64,000 nt of DNA from Acinetobacter soli. Its GTDB lineage: Bacteria > Pseudomonadota > Gammaproteobacteria > Pseudomonadales > Moraxellaceae. The position numbers and the translations under genes are program-made. This document shows positions 1-8,679 of the stretch, one piece after another. The notes beneath the pieces were generated by a model. The model was not told the origin of the DNA, ran no database searches, and was given only the letters and a program-made list of their open reading frames with translations. The stretch covers positions 248,001-312,000 of the forward strand of contig NZ_BBNM01000001.1 of assembly GCF_000760595.1 (NCBI RefSeq), given 5' to 3'. Every line of letters starts with the position of its first letter. Within the stretch, counting starts at the first letter, position 1.

Positions 1-327
1 GGTATGGAGGTGGTACGCCGCGGTACTGAAAAAGGCCATACTTATCGTTTATTAACGCATTCTAGAGGCCCAAGAAAGAACTTTGAGGCGTATCTGGTGA
101 GTATGGATGATGCCAGTGAAGAATTCCCGACCTTCGCTCATCCAGGCACAGAAATGCTGTATCTGGTTGAAGGAGAGCTGATTTATCGACATGGACAAGA
201 AGTTTTTCACATGCAACCAGGAGATTGTCTGACTTTGGAAGGTGAAATTCCTCATGGACCAGAAAAACTAGTGCAGGTGCCTATTCGTCTCTTGTCTGTA
301 ATGAATTATGGAAGCAGCGAAGAGTAA
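1..327 (+). CDS. Cupin-domain C-terminus of a probable XRE-type regulator (5' truncated)
   Basis: The reading frame is open from the first base, so this is the 3' part of a longer gene. The visible part is a single cupin (double-stranded beta-helix) domain. It has the metal-site pattern with His near HPGTEMLYLVEGE and a second conserved block HMQPGDCLTLEGEIPHGPE. This C-terminal cupin is typical of HTH_3 (XRE)-plus-cupin regulators, in which the cupin senses a small ligand. The N-terminal helix-turn-helix is outside the window, so the regulator assignment is inference; a free-standing cupin enzyme is possible. It converges on the MFS gene at 426-1577. Confidence 0.6.
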   Translation, partial: GMEVVRRGTEKGHTYRLLTHSRGPRKNFEAYLVSMDDASEEFPTFAHPGTEMLYLVEGELIYRHGQEVFHMQPGDCLTLEGEIPHGPEKLVQVPIRLLSVMNYGSSEE

Positions 328-349
328 TTGCTCTTCATGAATTGAAGCA

Positions 350-414
350 ATCGTATCTTCTATTTCTTCACCACTTTTCTTGTACTTAGATGACACTGGA
401 AATAGAGATACGAT
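350..414. repeat. Long imperfect inverted repeat between convergent genes
   Basis: Arms at 350-366 and 399-414 are reverse complements over 16 bases with one bulged T in the left arm; the loop is about 32 bases. It lies between the cupin gene and the convergent MFS gene. There is no T-tract next to the right arm, so it is not a textbook terminator, though a Rho-aided or transcript-stabilising hairpin is plausible. A small GAAGAG/CTCTTC hairpin (319-336) sits just upstream over the stop codon. Confidence 0.5.
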
Positions 415-425
415 CCAATCTTTAA

Positions 426-1577
426 TTAATGCGTTCGGTTAAATTTTTGCAGCAGATAAAGACTAATAATTAGAAAGATTGTAATGATTTCAAATGCTCG
501 ATTAAGCGTGACATATTGCAGCATGAAGCTCCCGACTAACGCTCCCAAGCCAATACTGGCATTAAAAACTGCAACATAGATTGCCGAGGCTGCACTTGCC
601 AAATCATTTGCCTGCTTCAAAACCCAAGTTTGTAACCCTACAAATATGCTTGCAATTGAAACGCCCCACAACGCCAAAAATACGATCGCGATGCTCAAAG
701 TAACTTGATACCCCAAATATCCAAAAGCAAACACACTTCCCGAAATGAATACTAAACTGACCAAGATGATTGTGTGTAAATGTCGATCTATCAACTTTCC
801 AGCAAGGATATTGCCGATTAAACCTGCCAAACCAAAAACAAGAAGAAGTAATGTGATCTGACCCGATTCAAGCTGTGCGATTTGGCTCAGAAACGGTTCA
901 ATAAATGTAAATGCAGCAAAATGTGAAGAAATGATCAGTGCTGTAAGAATAAATAAACGATTTAAAGTCGAATGCTGAAGCACTTTTTTAAAAAAACCAG
1001 ATGCTAAAGGGGCTTGATCTGGAATTTTGGGCACAAAGAGCAGAATTAAAATACAAACAATGAAAGATAAAAGACCCAGAAATTCAAACGCCAGCCGCCA
1101 GCTACTCAGTTGAGTCAGATAACTCGCCAGAGGTACACCCAAAATACTCGCAACTGAAACACCTGAAAAAATAATTGATGTAGCCAAACCCAATTTATGT
1201 TTCGGAACCAGACTGTAAGCGACAGCTCCAATCAAGGCCCAAAAGCTACCGTGCGCAATTGCACCGATAATACGCGCAGAAAGAATCATATTAAATGATG
1301 AACTATAGGCCACGATGATATTGGAAATTGCCAAAATCAGCAGCATGATCATTAAGACCATTTTTCGTGGAAACCGAATGAGCAAAACGATCGAGCATAA
1401 CGCCGAGATAGCCGCCACCCAACCATATCCTGTCACAATCAGTCCAGTTATGGCTTCGCTTTGATTCAGGTCATGTGCCAAGGCGGAAAGTAAACCTATC
1501 GGCGCTAATTCGGTTGTGACGATGGCAAAGCTACTCAAGCTTAAAACAATCAAAGCTATCCATAATTTTAAAGACAT
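426..1577 (-). CDS. MFS transporter, DHA1 (drug/sugar efflux) family
   Basis: A 383-residue protein with about twelve hydrophobic segments and no soluble domain, the usual size for the DHA1 branch of the major facilitator superfamily (proton-driven exporters of drugs, sugars or metabolites). The N-terminal TELAPIG segment and the loop RFPRK after the second helix fit AraJ/YdhP-like permeases. The start at 1577 is supported by GAGGA a few bases upstream. It is divergent from the LysR gene at 1676, 98 bases away, which suggests that the regulator controls it. The substrate cannot be read from the sequence. Confidence 0.85.
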   Translation of the reverse strand: MSLKLWIALIVLSLSSFAIVTTELAPIGLLSALAHDLNQSEAITGLIVTGYGWVAAISALCSIVLLIRFPRKMVLMIMLLILAISNIIVAYSSSFNMILSARIIGAIAHGSFWALIGAVAYSLVPKHKLGLATSIIFSGVSVASILGVPLASYLTQLSSWRLAFEFLGLLSFIVCILILLFVPKIPDQAPLASGFFKKVLQHSTLNRLFILTALIISSHFAAFTFIEPFLSQIAQLESGQITLLLLVFGLAGLIGNILAGKLIDRHLHTIILVSLVFISGSVFAFGYLGYQVTLSIAIVFLALWGVSIASIFVGLQTWVLKQANDLASAASAIYVAVFNASIGLGALVGSFMLQYVTLNRAFEIITIFLIISLYLLQKFNRTH

Positions 1578-1675
1578 TTATATATCCTCAGCATGTGAAA
1601 GCCGAAGTATCTGTTTCCATGATTGAAATTTATATAGATAATAATTGAAACTGGTTTTTCATTTTTGGAAAATAT

Positions 1676-2542
1676 ATGCATTGGGATGATGTGAAAGTTT
1701 TTCTTGCAGTTGCCCGAACAGGCACACTCACCACCGCTGCCGAAAAATTAAATTTGGGTATTGCCACCGTATCGAGGCGTTTGGAGCGCCTAGAGCAAGA
1801 TATGGCCATGACGCTGTTTACGCGACATCAAACAGGTTATCAACTTACACTCGAAGGTGAAGCCTTACTTGGTAATGCAGAAGCATTCGAAAATGCAGCC
1901 CTCAGCCTGACAGAAAGTGGACAAAATTATGCACAAGCACAGGGACTGGTTCGTTTAGCTGTTTCAGAAAATCTGGCCAATGGTTTGGTGATCCCTTCCT
2001 TACAGTCGCTTTTTTCTCGCCATCCCGAGTTACGTATTGAAATTAACAGTGGTGTGCAACTCACTAACTTGCATCGTCGAGATGCCGATTTAGCCATCAG
2101 AACGATTCAACCTGACGCTGGTAATCTCACCATCAAACGCTTGGGAACACTTCGTTTTGGACTCTATGCTGCTACATCTTACATGAAGTTTATTCAAGAC
2201 AATGATCTTCAACCTGATCAATATCACTATGTAGGCTGGGCCGATACTCATCAACATTTGTCACTTGCGCACTGGATGAAAGACTTTATACGAAATCAAA
2301 ACTTCAAGATTGAAACCAATAGTCTTTCCACACAAATTGATGCTGTGAAATCTGGCTTAGGCATTGGTTTGTTGCCAGACTTTATTGCGAATCAATCAGG
2401 ACTTGTTCAAATCAATAAAAATACTCGAGTTGAACAACCTATCTGGTTAGTGGTACATAGTAATTTGATTACGGCCAAAAGAATCAGAACTGTAATGGAT
2501 CATCTGATCCAACTTTTTACAGAGCATCCTTCATTTCAGTAG
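1676..2542 (+). CDS. LysR-family transcriptional regulator
   Basis: A 288-residue protein of standard LysR length. Residues 1-60 form the winged helix-turn-helix (ARTGTLTTAAEKLNL, then RRLERLEQDM) and residues about 90-285 the periplasmic-binding-like effector domain. The signature LFTRHQTGYQLTLEGEALL follows the recognition helix. It lies head to head with the MFS gene, the usual arrangement for a LysR regulator and its target; the shared 98-base intergenic region is the expected operator. The effector is unknown. Confidence 0.88.
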   Translation: MHWDDVKVFLAVARTGTLTTAAEKLNLGIATVSRRLERLEQDMAMTLFTRHQTGYQLTLEGEALLGNAEAFENAALSLTESGQNYAQAQGLVRLAVSENLANGLVIPSLQSLFSRHPELRIEINSGVQLTNLHRRDADLAIRTIQPDAGNLTIKRLGTLRFGLYAATSYMKFIQDNDLQPDQYHYVGWADTHQHLSLAHWMKDFIRNQNFKIETNSLSTQIDAVKSGLGIGLLPDFIANQSGLVQINKNTRVEQPIWLVVHSNLITAKRIRTVMDHLIQLFTEHPSFQ

Positions 2543-2632
2543 TCAATCAAAACCCTTATTGCATTTACTAACGAAGATTTAGGCAACTTGATTAGGCCTG
2601 ACATTGAGAAAATTAAGTGCAAAAAACCATCG

Positions 2633-2648
2633 TGGTATAAGAATTGCT
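2633..2648 (+). promoter_or_regulatory. Sigma-54 (RpoN) promoter candidate for amtB
   Basis: The sequence TGGTATAAGAATTGCT matches the -24/-12 consensus TGGCACGN4TTGCW, with GG and GC separated by exactly ten bases and a perfect TTGCT -12 element. It lies 75 bases upstream of the amtB start, predicting a transcript start near 2660. Sigma-54 control through NtrC is established for ammonium transporter genes in enterics; the site here is read from sequence only. No clear NtrC palindrome was found upstream. Confidence 0.6.
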
Positions 2649-2723
2649 TTAACAAAATGAAATTAATATTCCCTTTAGGAATAAAAAGTTTTTTATTTTC
2701 TTTTTGCATTAGGAGTTTCTACC

Positions 2724-4034
2724 ATGCCCTCCGATATACTCAAAAAATTAGGATTGTGTCTATTTATACTGATGCCTGCCGATGTATTTGCTGCCGATAC
2801 ACCTTTTGATGCTGCTTCCACTGTATGGCTCATGCTTTCAGCAATTTTAGTGCTCATGATGTTCATTCCTGGTCTGGCACTGTTTTATGGCGGAATGCTG
2901 AGAGCTAAAAACGTACTTTCAATTTTTTCCCAGTTTTTAGCAGTTGCAGGTGTAGTCGGCATTTTATGGATTGCTATTGTATACAGCATCGTGGCGGATA
3001 CTACACATATGAGTGAAGGTAGCCTTAATCTCAATAGTTTTGTTGGAGGTTTGGGTAAAGCATTTATGGCAGGAATTACCGATCAAACGCTGGTTGCAGG
3101 TGTGCCTGAATATGTTTTATGTATTTTTGGTTTGACCTTTGCCATGATCACACCATGTATTGCCATTGGTGGCTTTGCAGAGCGAATGAAATTTGGTGCT
3201 GTGGTATTGTTCGGTGCACTCTGGCTGGTTTTGGTGTATGGACCTTTGGCACATATGGTATGGGGCGGCCCCGGTGCAATTATGCATAACTGGGGTGTAC
3301 TGGATTTTGCAGGTGGAACCGCTGTACACATCAATTCAGGTGTTGCTGCTCTGGTCGGTGCAATCGTTATTGGGAAACGTCTTGGCTGGCCAACAACTCC
3401 AATGCCTCCTCATAATCTGGTATTTACCATGATGGGCGCTGCATTACTATGGGCTGGCTGGTATGGGTTCAATGTTGGTTCAGCACTGGCAGCAAATACT
3501 ACAGCGGGCCTAGTACTCATGACCACCACCATTGCAACCTGCGGTGGAATTGTGGGCTGGATGATGGTTGAAAAAATAATGACCAAACATGTGACTTCAT
3601 TGGGTCTTGCTTCTGGAGTCATTGCAGGTTTGGTTGGTATTACACCAGCAGCTGCTTATGTTGGCCCTTTTGGTGCAATTGCAGTCGGTTTGATAACCAG
3701 TATATGCTGTTTCTTTGCGGTGACGGGGCTCAAACGTAAATTCGGCTTTGATGACGCATTAGATGTATTTTCACTACATGGCATTGGAGGAATGGTAGGT
3801 TGTATTCTGACTGGAATATTTTGTATCCCTGCTCTTGGAGGCAATCAGGATGTAAATCTGTTTAAACAGTTCATCGCGCAAATTGCCAGTATTGGCCTAA
3901 CAGTTGTGTACTGTGGCGTACTGACTTGGATCATTATGAAAGTCATCGATAAAACCATCGGTTTACGCGCCACATCCGAACAGGAACAACAAGGCCTCGA
4001 TGTGAGTGAGCACAACGAGCGTGCTTATAATTAA
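2724..4034 (+). CDS. amtB: Ammonium transporter AmtB
   Basis: A 436-residue Amt/MEP/Rh-family channel. A signal-like first segment (cleaved in E. coli AmtB) ends at VFAADTPF, followed by eleven membrane helices. Family signatures are visible: LALFYGGMLRAKN, the periplasmic gate region FGLTFAMITPC, GGTAVHINSGVAALVGA (first pore His) and DVFSLHGIGGMVG (second pore His). The start has AGGAG eight bases upstream. It imports ammonium at low concentration and is normally gated by the PII protein GlnK. No glnK gene lies next to it here, unlike the common glnK-amtB pair. The upstream sigma-54-type promoter suggests induction by nitrogen limitation. Confidence 0.95.
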   Translation: MPSDILKKLGLCLFILMPADVFAADTPFDAASTVWLMLSAILVLMMFIPGLALFYGGMLRAKNVLSIFSQFLAVAGVVGILWIAIVYSIVADTTHMSEGSLNLNSFVGGLGKAFMAGITDQTLVAGVPEYVLCIFGLTFAMITPCIAIGGFAERMKFGAVVLFGALWLVLVYGPLAHMVWGGPGAIMHNWGVLDFAGGTAVHINSGVAALVGAIVIGKRLGWPTTPMPPHNLVFTMMGAALLWAGWYGFNVGSALAANTTAGLVLMTTTIATCGGIVGWMMVEKIMTKHVTSLGLASGVIAGLVGITPAAAYVGPFGAIAVGLITSICCFFAVTGLKRKFGFDDALDVFSLHGIGGMVGCILTGIFCIPALGGNQDVNLFKQFIAQIASIGLTVVYCGVLTWIIMKVIDKTIGLRATSEQEQQGLDVSEHNERAYN

Positions 4035-4050
4035 TCCATTGAGCAACAAA

Positions 4051-4075
4051 AAGAGAGCTTATGGCTCTCTTTTTT
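4051..4075 (+). terminator. Rho-independent terminator after amtB
   Basis: The stem AAGAGAGC/GCTCTCTT (4051-4058 and 4064-4071) with loop TTATG is followed by T residues. It sits 16 bases past the amtB stop and also in the tail region of the convergent gene at 4091. Confidence 0.8.
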
Positions 4076-4090
4076 AACTTAGACCTTAAA

Positions 4091-4483
4091 TTATTTTGCA
4101 AGCTGTTCTGCTTCGTATTCTTTAATGGCTTCTTTGGCAATACGAAAGCTATCGACTGCTGCAGGTACGCCACAATAAATTGCCACCTGTAGTAATACTT
4201 CACGAATTTTTTCTTTGGGCACACCATTACGCAGCGCACCTTTCACATGCAGTTTTAATTCATAAGGTCGATTCAATGCAGAAATCATGGCTAAATTGAT
4301 TAGACTTCGTTCTGGTTTAGACAGCTCCTCACGTCCCCAGACTGCACCCCAGCAATACTCAGTGACCAACTCTTGTAGCGGTAGATTGAAGTCGTCTGCA
4401 TGATTGATCGAGTTGTTGACGTATTCTTCACCCAACACCTGTTTGCGAATACTTAAGCCTTTTTCAAATCTGTCATTACTCAT
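4091..4483 (-). CDS. Carboxymuconolactone decarboxylase-family protein in the tgn cluster
   Basis: A 130-residue, single-domain protein of the CMD/AhpD-like all-helical family. The blocks EYCWGAVWGREELSKPERSL and HVKGALRNGVPKEKIREVL are typical of PcaC-like gamma-carboxymuconolactone decarboxylases. The family's acidic/His pattern is present, but the AhpD CxxC redox pair is not. Its ATG overlaps the tgnE stop by one base (TAATG), and a GGAGGG ribosome-binding site lies inside the end of tgnE, so the two are translationally coupled. It probably assists trigonelline catabolism rather than beta-ketoadipate metabolism, because no pca genes are near. The exact reaction is unknown. Confidence 0.75.
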   Translation of the reverse strand: MSNDRFEKGLSIRKQVLGEEYVNNSINHADDFNLPLQELVTEYCWGAVWGREELSKPERSLINLAMISALNRPYELKLHVKGALRNGVPKEKIREVLLQVAIYCGVPAAVDSFRIAKEAIKEYEAEQLAK

Positions 4484-5949
4484 TATAACCCTCCAAACAG
4501 TGTGTATTTAATTTCAAGATAATCTTCGATGCCGTATTTTGAGCCTTCACGCCCCAAACCAGAATGCTTGATTCCTCCAAAAGGTGCAACTTCATTTGAA
4601 ATCAGTCCTTTATTGATGCCCACCATACCGTATTCAAGCTGTTCGCTCATCCGCCATGCTCGTCCTAAATCACGTGTATAGCAGTAGGCCGCCAGGCCAA
4701 ACTCAGTATCATTAGCCATCTGGATCGCTTGCTGCTCGGTATCGAATTTGAAAATTACAGCTAAGGGACCAAAGGTTTCCTGCGTTGCAACCATCATTTC
4801 GGAATTGGCATCGGCAATCAGGGTCGGTTCGAAAAATAGCTCACCTGTAGCGTCGACGTGTCCACCAGTAATTAGCCGACCATCTTTACTTAGTGCATCT
4901 TGAATGTGAGATTGTACTTTTTTTACTGCTTGCGCATTGATCAAAGGCCCAATTTCACTGCCTGCTTCTAGGCCATGTCCAATTTTTAAACTTTCGATTC
5001 TGATTTTAAATGCCTGAATGAATTTTTCATAAACACCAGATTGAACCAAGAAACGGTTTACACATACGCAGGTTTGTCCTGCATTTCTAAATTTTGCAAT
5101 GAGTGCACCTTCAACGGCTGCTTCAATATCAGCATCATCAAAGACAATAAACGGTGCATTGCCGCCCAATTCGAGCGAGACTTTTTTCAGTGTTTTTGCA
5201 GATTTTTCCAGTAAGAGTTTACCAATCGGGGTTGAGCCGGTAAAAGTAAACTTACGTACATGATCACTGGCGAAAATGGCATCACCAATCTGAACAGCAT
5301 CACCTGTAATCACACTGATCATTTCGGCAGGAATTCCTGCCTGTATTGCTAGATCAGCCAGTGCCAAGGCTGTAAATGGTGTTTCAGGTGCAGGTTTGAC
5401 AATACATGGACAGCCTGCCGCCAATGCGGGGGCCACTTTTCGGGTAATCATGGCAGCCGGAAAATTCCATGGCGTTATTGCAGCCACCACCCCAATCGGC
5501 TGTTTGTTTACTACAATTCGTGCATCCGGATAAGGGCTTGGAATCACATCGCCATAGATCCTTTTAGCTTCTTCTGCAAACCATTCTATAAAGCTCGCCG
5601 CGTAGCTAATTTCGCCTTTTGCTTCATTAAGAGGTTTACCCTGCTCGGTCGTCAAAATTTCTGCAAGTACATCAAGATTGGCGATAATCAGCTCATACCA
5701 TTTTTTGAGTAAAACTGATCTTTCCTTGGCGGTTTTTGTTTTCCACGTATTCCATGAAGCATACGCTGCTTCAATTGCACGCTCGGTTTCAGCCCGTCCC
5801 ATATTCGGAACACATCCAATCATTTCTTGGTTTGCAGGGTTGTAAATTGGCGTTTGCTGACCATTATCGGCATCACACCATTGCCCTGCGACAAGTGCTT
5901 TTTGTCGAAATAAAGGCTGTTTTTGAAGATCCATGTTTGCCAATCCCAT
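4483..5949 (-). CDS. tgnE: Succinate semialdehyde dehydrogenase TgnE
   Basis: A 488-residue NAD(P)-dependent aldehyde dehydrogenase. The catalytic Glu260 (VSLELGG) and Cys294 (GQTCVC) are present, with the FTGST cofactor loop and the TPWNFP segment. The order of best resemblance is GabD-type succinate semialdehyde dehydrogenases. In the trigonelline pathway described in A. baylyi, this last step oxidises succinate semialdehyde to succinate for the TCA cycle. A second possible start is the ATG at 5934; no strong ribosome site separates them. It is transcribed with the CMD-like gene behind it, apparently from its own promoter: a porin terminator and a palindromic operator lie just upstream. Confidence 0.85.
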   Translation of the reverse strand: MGLANMDLQKQPLFRQKALVAGQWCDADNGQQTPIYNPANQEMIGCVPNMGRAETERAIEAAYASWNTWKTKTAKERSVLLKKWYELIIANLDVLAEILTTEQGKPLNEAKGEISYAASFIEWFAEEAKRIYGDVIPSPYPDARIVVNKQPIGVVAAITPWNFPAAMITRKVAPALAAGCPCIVKPAPETPFTALALADLAIQAGIPAEMISVITGDAVQIGDAIFASDHVRKFTFTGSTPIGKLLLEKSAKTLKKVSLELGGNAPFIVFDDADIEAAVEGALIAKFRNAGQTCVCVNRFLVQSGVYEKFIQAFKIRIESLKIGHGLEAGSEIGPLINAQAVKKVQSHIQDALSKDGRLITGGHVDATGELFFEPTLIADANSEMMVATQETFGPLAVIFKFDTEQQAIQMANDTEFGLAAYCYTRDLGRAWRMSEQLEYGMVGINKGLISNEVAPFGGIKHSGLGREGSKYGIEDYLEIKYTLFGGL

Positions 5950-6004
5950 TCAATCTTTTGAGGTCTAAAACGGCTATAAATGAGATTTATAGCCCACCAC
6001 TGTA

Positions 6005-6038
6005 ATGGATACCATATCTTACACATATGGTATACCAT
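6005..6038. promoter_or_regulatory. Palindromic operator candidate upstream of tgnE
   Basis: ATGGTATACCAT at 6027-6038 is a perfect 12-base palindrome. A related imperfect copy, ATGG-ATA-CCAT, lies at 6005-6015, about two helical turns away. The pattern TNGTATACNA is the kind bound by FCD-type GntR regulators. It recurs at 13939-13952 beside the GntR gene. Position about 55-105 bases before tgnE fits repressor control of the tgnE unit. Confidence 0.6.
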
Positions 6039-6047
6039 TTAAATTAA

Positions 6048-6072
6048 GAAAAAAATTTGAGCACTGCTGCTC
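6048..6072 (-). terminator. Rho-independent terminator after the porin gene
   Basis: On the minus strand the stem GAGCA/TGCTC (6068-6072 and 6059-6063, loop GCAG) is followed by AAAT and a run of T (the A-run at 6049-6055). It separates the permease-porin unit from tgnE. Confidence 0.65.
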
Positions 6073-6085
6073 TTAACCAAAAGGC

Positions 6086-7249
6086 TTAGAAATAATAAAA
6101 CAGAGTCAAGTTGAGTAATCGGTTCGACTTGTTGGCATTATCTCCTTGTGCCAATGAGGTCGTATCACCGCCAATGAATGGATCATTTTTACTGATAATG
6201 TATTCAGCAACCAAAGACACCTTCTTATAGTCAAATGATGCACCTAAAAAGTGACGTGTTGAATTTTTATAACCGTCTGTATCCTTGATATAACTGGTAT
6301 AGGTAGCATAAGGCGTAATATTGATACCCTTATAAACGTCTTTAAAGACGTAGCGAGCATCTGCGGTATAAAACTGGCCTTTATTGGCCACATAATATTC
6401 GCCATCATAAGATCCCATCACCGAATAATCAGGATGTAACGCATCTTTATTGGTGACATCATTTTGGCCGCCAGTGAAGCTTAAGGCTAGATTTTTGTAA
6501 TTCAGGCCTGTAAACAACGCCCATGTCTTACGGTTTCCATCTAAACCAGAAGTCTTATTTTCAATATCGGAGTACCAGTAAGAACCACCCACATTCATGC
6601 TCATGTCAGGTGAGAGTTTAATATCCTGACTTACGCGCGCAATCCACATATTTTTTTCATTTAACGTCGATTGGGTTGGATCACTGGTTTTGACAAAATT
6701 TGCAGTATAACGCGCTGAATCACGGCTATCGCCCGTATAGTGCCCACCATCAGTTACAAAGTAACCTAAATCAATTTTGGTCGAACCGATTTCATGATGA
6801 TAATTTGCACCCAGATTATGTGCATCTTCTAATCCCATGGTGTTATTAATCCCACCATAGAGTGAGCTTTCCCAAAAACGACCAATACCAAATGGAACAG
6901 GCTGTAATCCTAAGGTTAATGTTTGCTTATCAGTAAAACGATATCCTGCATAAGCATCGACCAATGTCGAGAAATCACACAAGGTACTATACTGATAACA
7001 ACGGTATTCGGCATGACCAAACCATTGAGGCGAATCATAATCTAGCGCCAATTTAGCCGCATTAAACTGGAGTTTATGATCGTTATCCGATCCGTAGTTT
7101 TTATCCTGATAATTGGCGCGTACATAGCCCGAAATCGTCAGTGCCCCCGTATCTGTTTTTGCATCGCCAAACGTGAAGCCTGCAAAGCATGGTAATGCCA
7201 TTGAGATACTGATCAACCCCACACAACTACTCAAATATTGTCTTTTCAT
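6086..7249 (-). CDS. Outer-membrane porin of the trigonelline cluster
   Basis: A 387-residue protein starting at MKRQYLSS. A signal peptide ends near PCFAGFTFG. The remainder is rich in alternating beta strands (for example GALTISGYVRANYQDK) and ends in the C-terminal aromatic NLTLFYYF typical of outer-membrane barrels. An in-frame ATG 33 bases further upstream exists but would overlap the permease stop, and GGGA precedes the ATG at 7249, so the shorter start is preferred. The gene follows the NCS1 permease by 26 bases, so the pair probably moves the substrate across both membranes. Substrate specificity is inferred from context. Confidence 0.8.
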   Translation of the reverse strand: MKRQYLSSCVGLISISMALPCFAGFTFGDAKTDTGALTISGYVRANYQDKNYGSDNDHKLQFNAAKLALDYDSPQWFGHAEYRCYQYSTLCDFSTLVDAYAGYRFTDKQTLTLGLQPVPFGIGRFWESSLYGGINNTMGLEDAHNLGANYHHEIGSTKIDLGYFVTDGGHYTGDSRDSARYTANFVKTSDPTQSTLNEKNMWIARVSQDIKLSPDMSMNVGGSYWYSDIENKTSGLDGNRKTWALFTGLNYKNLALSFTGGQNDVTNKDALHPDYSVMGSYDGEYYVANKGQFYTADARYVFKDVYKGINITPYATYTSYIKDTDGYKNSTRHFLGASFDYKKVSLVAEYIISKNDPFIGGDTTSLAQGDNANKSNRLLNLTLFYYF

Positions 7250-7275
7250 CACTTTTTCCCGCTTTTCATTTTGGC

Positions 7276-8679
7276 TTAGCATTTTTTGGTCGAGACAGTG
7301 TAATCACGTGCTGTTACTTTAGACTGGTTAAATACAAAGTAAACAACAGCGGTTACGATCATGCCTACAATCCATGAGATATCAACGTCTTGTATGACAT
7401 TGGCCCAGCGCCCTGTAAAAAATGAATTGGTAAGAAATGGAATTTGAACCACAATTCCAACAAAATACGTCACCAGAGTTTTCATGTTGTACTTGCCATA
7501 CTGACCACCATGTTCATCAAAAATTGAAGCAATGTCGTACTGCATTTTATTGATGTAATAGAAGTCCATCAGGTTAATCACCACCCAAGGCACTAAAATG
7601 AAAAGCAAGGCAAAAATAAAGTTAAGAAAGTAGCTGATAAAACTGCTTGATGCCCAAAGTGCCGTACTGGTTGCAAGAATGAGGACAAAAATCGAAAGCA
7701 TGATTCGTGTCGATTTGGTTGGAATCCATTTACCTGCAAATGTTTGAATTGCGGTAATAAATGAAAGCGAAGCGCCATAAAGATTCATGGCATTGTGACC
7801 AATAATGTTGCATAAGAACAAAATCATGAGCACCACGCCAAAACCACCCGTGGCAGTTTTCACCGCTTCCATAGCATCATTGATGGTAAATAAACTTACC
7901 GCAAGCATACCGAAACAAAATGCCACCACAGTACCAAGAGCTGCACCCAGATAGGTATAAATAAACGGCTTAAAAATTCCAATCTCTTTAGGCAAATAGC
8001 GAGAGTAATCCGAGGTATATGGCGAGAAACTGATTTGCCAGATCGCACACACGCAGAACATTGCAAACCAGCCTTTCAAATTAAAAGAGCCTTTTGCCAA
8101 TACATCTGCTGTCACATGTGGAATCATGAGAGCAAAGCCAATGAGCAATGCGCCGCCCATAAACCATGTTCCGATTTTGTTAAATTTATGAATAAAATGA
8201 TAGCCAATAATCCCGATCAACGTTGCTGTAATTGCACCAATCACAGTTGCTGTTGGTACCGGAATAGCAGGAATCACGGTATGTAACGTTTTTCCAGATA
8301 AAATTATGTTTGACGTAAAAAAACCCAGATAGATAAAGGTGGTAAAAATGACAACCAGTAAAGCACCATAGCGTCCAAACTGTGCTCGACTTTGAATCAT
8401 TTGTGGAATACCCACCTGCGGCCCTTGTGCAGAGGTCAGTGCCAAAATGGAGGCACCAAAAAAATGACCGAGAATAATTGCGGTCAATGCACTCATGATA
8501 TTGAGATGGAATGTTTGCACTGACATCGCACCCGTAATGACAGCTAAAGGTGCAATATTGGTACAAAACCAGAGCGTGAATAAATCTTTCACGTGACCAT
8601 TACGTTGAGAAGCATCCACATAATCGATACTGTTGCTTTCTATTTCAAACGCTTTGTTTGATGTTGCATTTTGACTCAT
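7276..8679 (-). CDS. NCS1-family permease (cytosine/purine type), likely trigonelline importer
   Basis: About 467 residues with twelve hydrophobic segments. The N-terminal block NSIDYVDASQRNGHVKDLF and the following WFCTNIAP are hallmarks of the nucleobase:cation symporter-1 family (cytosine, allantoin, hydantoin, thiamine). The start is uncertain: ATG at 8679 gives the usual N-terminus, an in-frame ATG at 8730 adds 17 residues, and neither has a well-spaced ribosome site. Its position inside the tgn cluster, followed by a porin, argues for uptake of trigonelline or a related N-heterocycle across the inner membrane. Confidence 0.82.
   Translation of the reverse strand: MSQNATSNKAFEIESNSIDYVDASQRNGHVKDLFTLWFCTNIAPLAVITGAMSVQTFHLNIMSALTAIILGHFFGASILALTSAQGPQVGIPQMIQSRAQFGRYGALLVVIFTTFIYLGFFTSNIILSGKTLHTVIPAIPVPTATVIGAITATLIGIIGYHFIHKFNKIGTWFMGGALLIGFALMIPHVTADVLAKGSFNLKGWFAMFCVCAIWQISFSPYTSDYSRYLPKEIGIFKPFIYTYLGAALGTVVAFCFGMLAVSLFTINDAMEAVKTATGGFGVVLMILFLCNIIGHNAMNLYGASLSFITAIQTFAGKWIPTKSTRIMLSIFVLILATSTALWASSSFISYFLNFIFALLFILVPWVVINLMDFYYINKMQYDIASIFDEHGGQYGKYNMKTLVTYFVGIVVQIPFLTNSFFTGRWANVIQDVDISWIVGMIVTAVVYFVFNQSKVTARDYTVSTKKC

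Noticed and set aside
2588-2809. A 73-residue frame overlapping the amtB leader
   Set aside because: It covers the sigma-54 promoter and the start of amtB in another frame and has no ribosome site.
8186-8566. A 126-residue minus-strand frame inside the NCS1 permease
   Set aside because: Cys/Tyr/Ser-rich translation typical of an out-of-frame membrane gene; it is a shadow of the permease.
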